Below, piece after piece: positions 5,218-5,949 of a stretch of 5,949 bases of DNA (position 1 is its first letter; every line of letters begins with the position of its first letter). Origin of the DNA: Candidatus Omnitrophota bacterium (GTDB taxonomy: Bacteria; Omnitrophota; Gorgyraeia; Aquiviventales; Aquiviventaceae); NCBI GenBank assembly GCA_023247155.1, contig JAHFGZ010000037.1:3771-9719 (forward strand), given 5' to 3'. The position numbers were made by a program, and so were the translations under genes. The notes beneath the pieces were generated by a model that made no database searches, was not told the DNA's origin, and was given only the letters and a program-made list of their open reading frames with translations.

Positions 5218-5949
5218 TCAGGCGCGGTGGGGGACGGCGGAGAGGAGGATCTCATCCGCTGCGGGCCGGTCGGCGCCGCCCGGATGGTACCCGGCGCGGT
5301 CCACGCCCACCGTCCCGAACCCGAGCGCCTCGAATTGCCGCGCGATCTCGGCGCGCAGCGACGGGTCGCGAAACCGGCCGACCTCCTCGGACCCGACTTC
5401 GATGCGGGCGTGCGCCTCCGCCGCCCGCACGCGCACCTGCCGAAAGCCCGCCGCCCGCAGCGCCATCTCGGCCGCTTCCACCCGCCGCAGCGCCTCGGGG
5501 GTCACCTCATGCCCGTGGGGGATCCGGGACGCCAGGCAGGCGTTCTGCGGCCGGTCCCAGTTGGGCAGCCCGCAGGCCTTCGCGAGCGCGCGGACCTCCC
5601 GCTTCGTCAATCCGGCCTCCTGCAGCGGCGCCCGCGCGCCGGCTGCGGTCGCGGCCCGCTGACCGGGCCGGTCGGCCGCCCGGTCGTCGCCGATGGCGCC
5701 GTACAGCATCACGGCAATCCCGCGCGCCGCGGCCAGGGCCTCCAGCGTCTCAAAAAGCTCCCGCTTGCAGAAGAAGCACCGCCCCGGGCTGTTCGCCCGG
5801 TAGGCCGGGTTGTCGAGCTCGCGCGTCGCCACGACGAGGTGGTTGAGGTCCAGCCGGGCCGCCAGCCGTGTCGCCTCCTCAAGGTCGGCCCGGCCCAGCG
5901 AGGGCGAATCGGCCGTGACCGCCGTCACGTTCGGCTTGCCCAACACCCG
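5218..5949 (-). CDS. larE: ATP-dependent sacrificial sulfur transferase LarE, C-terminal part
   Basis: LarE adenylates a carboxylate of the pyridinium biscarboxylate nucleotide made by LarB and replaces it with a thiocarboxylate, a step in making the nickel-pincer (NPN) cofactor of lactate racemase and related enzymes. The window shows 243 residues and the TGA stop. The N-terminal PP-loop (SGGxDS) lies outside. Numbering from the window edge, recognisable pieces are TADSPSL (12-18), GRCFFCKRELFETL (56-69), a LYGAIGDDRAADRPG loop (82-96) where the family usually has GTNADD, GLTKREVRALAK (113-124), WDRPQNACLASRIPHG (131-146), and the C-terminal half with RVRAAEAHARIEVG. Cysteines at 58, 61 and 138 match the three-cysteine pattern of LarE proteins that hold a [4Fe-4S] cluster rather than the single sacrificial cysteine of the Lactobacillus enzyme. 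No larB or larC is visible, but the gene's upstream side is cut off. Confidence 0.92.
   Translation of the reverse strand, partial: RVLGKPNVTAVTADSPSLGRADLEEATRLAARLDLNHLVVATRELDNPAYRANSPGRCFFCKRELFETLEALAAARGIAVMLYGAIGDDRAADRPGQRAATAAGARAPLQEAGLTKREVRALAKACGLPNWDRPQNACLASRIPHGHEVTPEALRRVEAAEMALRAAGFRQVRVRAAEAHARIEVGSEEVGRFRDPSLRAEIARQFEALGFGTVGVDRAGYHPGGADRPAADEILLSAVPHRA

Noticed and set aside
4994..5218. 74-codon minus-strand frame ending in GGVAQLVRAGES across the spacer and tRNA
   Set aside because: The ending is the sense-strand translation of the tRNA's 5' part, a common artefact, and the frame has no coding features before it.
1..5949. CRISPR array, insertion sequence, phage or defence genes
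   Set aside because: No regularly spaced repeats, transposase or integrase motifs, or known defence domains were seen on either strand.

Overview
The window is GC-rich (roughly two thirds G+C by eye) bacterial DNA, and every gene I can support lies on the minus strand. Read in the direction of transcription, from high to low coordinates, it holds: the C-terminal part of a LarE-type sulfur insertase; a 185-base spacer with a strong hairpin; a tRNA with anticodon CAT; a type IV prepilin-like protein; a small HPF/RaiA-family ribosome-associated protein; an exported HEAT-repeat protein; tilS; ftsH; and the N-terminal part of folP. The tilS-ftsH-folP order is a housekeeping arrangement found in many bacterial phyla. 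The organism is probably an uncultivated, GC-rich Gram-negative-type lineage. Methylomirabilota/Rokubacteria or Omnitrophota are possible, but this is a low-confidence guess from gene order and protein style, because the window has no marker that fixes the phylum.

From the tRNA to folP the genes are packed tightly. There are 6 nt from the tRNA 3' end to the prepilin ATG, 7 nt from the prepilin to the HPF-like gene, 17 nt to the HEAT-repeat gene, a 1-nt TGATG overlap into tilS, a 4-nt ATGA overlap into ftsH, and 13 nt to folP. This suggests one transcription unit, probably with a further internal promoter at the end of tilS in front of ftsH. The unit would join tRNA supply and tRNA modification (TilS), ribosome hibernation (HPF-like), membrane protein quality control (FtsH) and folate synthesis (FolP) with two envelope proteins of unknown role.

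larE appears to be a separate unit. It is separated from the tRNA by the only real intergenic region, which carries a 16-bp inverted repeat.

The least ordinary part is 4880-5100. There the prepilin start codon directly abuts a tRNA that lacks an encoded CCA, there is no room for a ribosome binding site, and a near-perfect GC-rich palindrome lies inside the codons for the prepilin leader peptide. I see no mobile element, CRISPR array, phage gene or defence system, and no clearly new multi-gene system.
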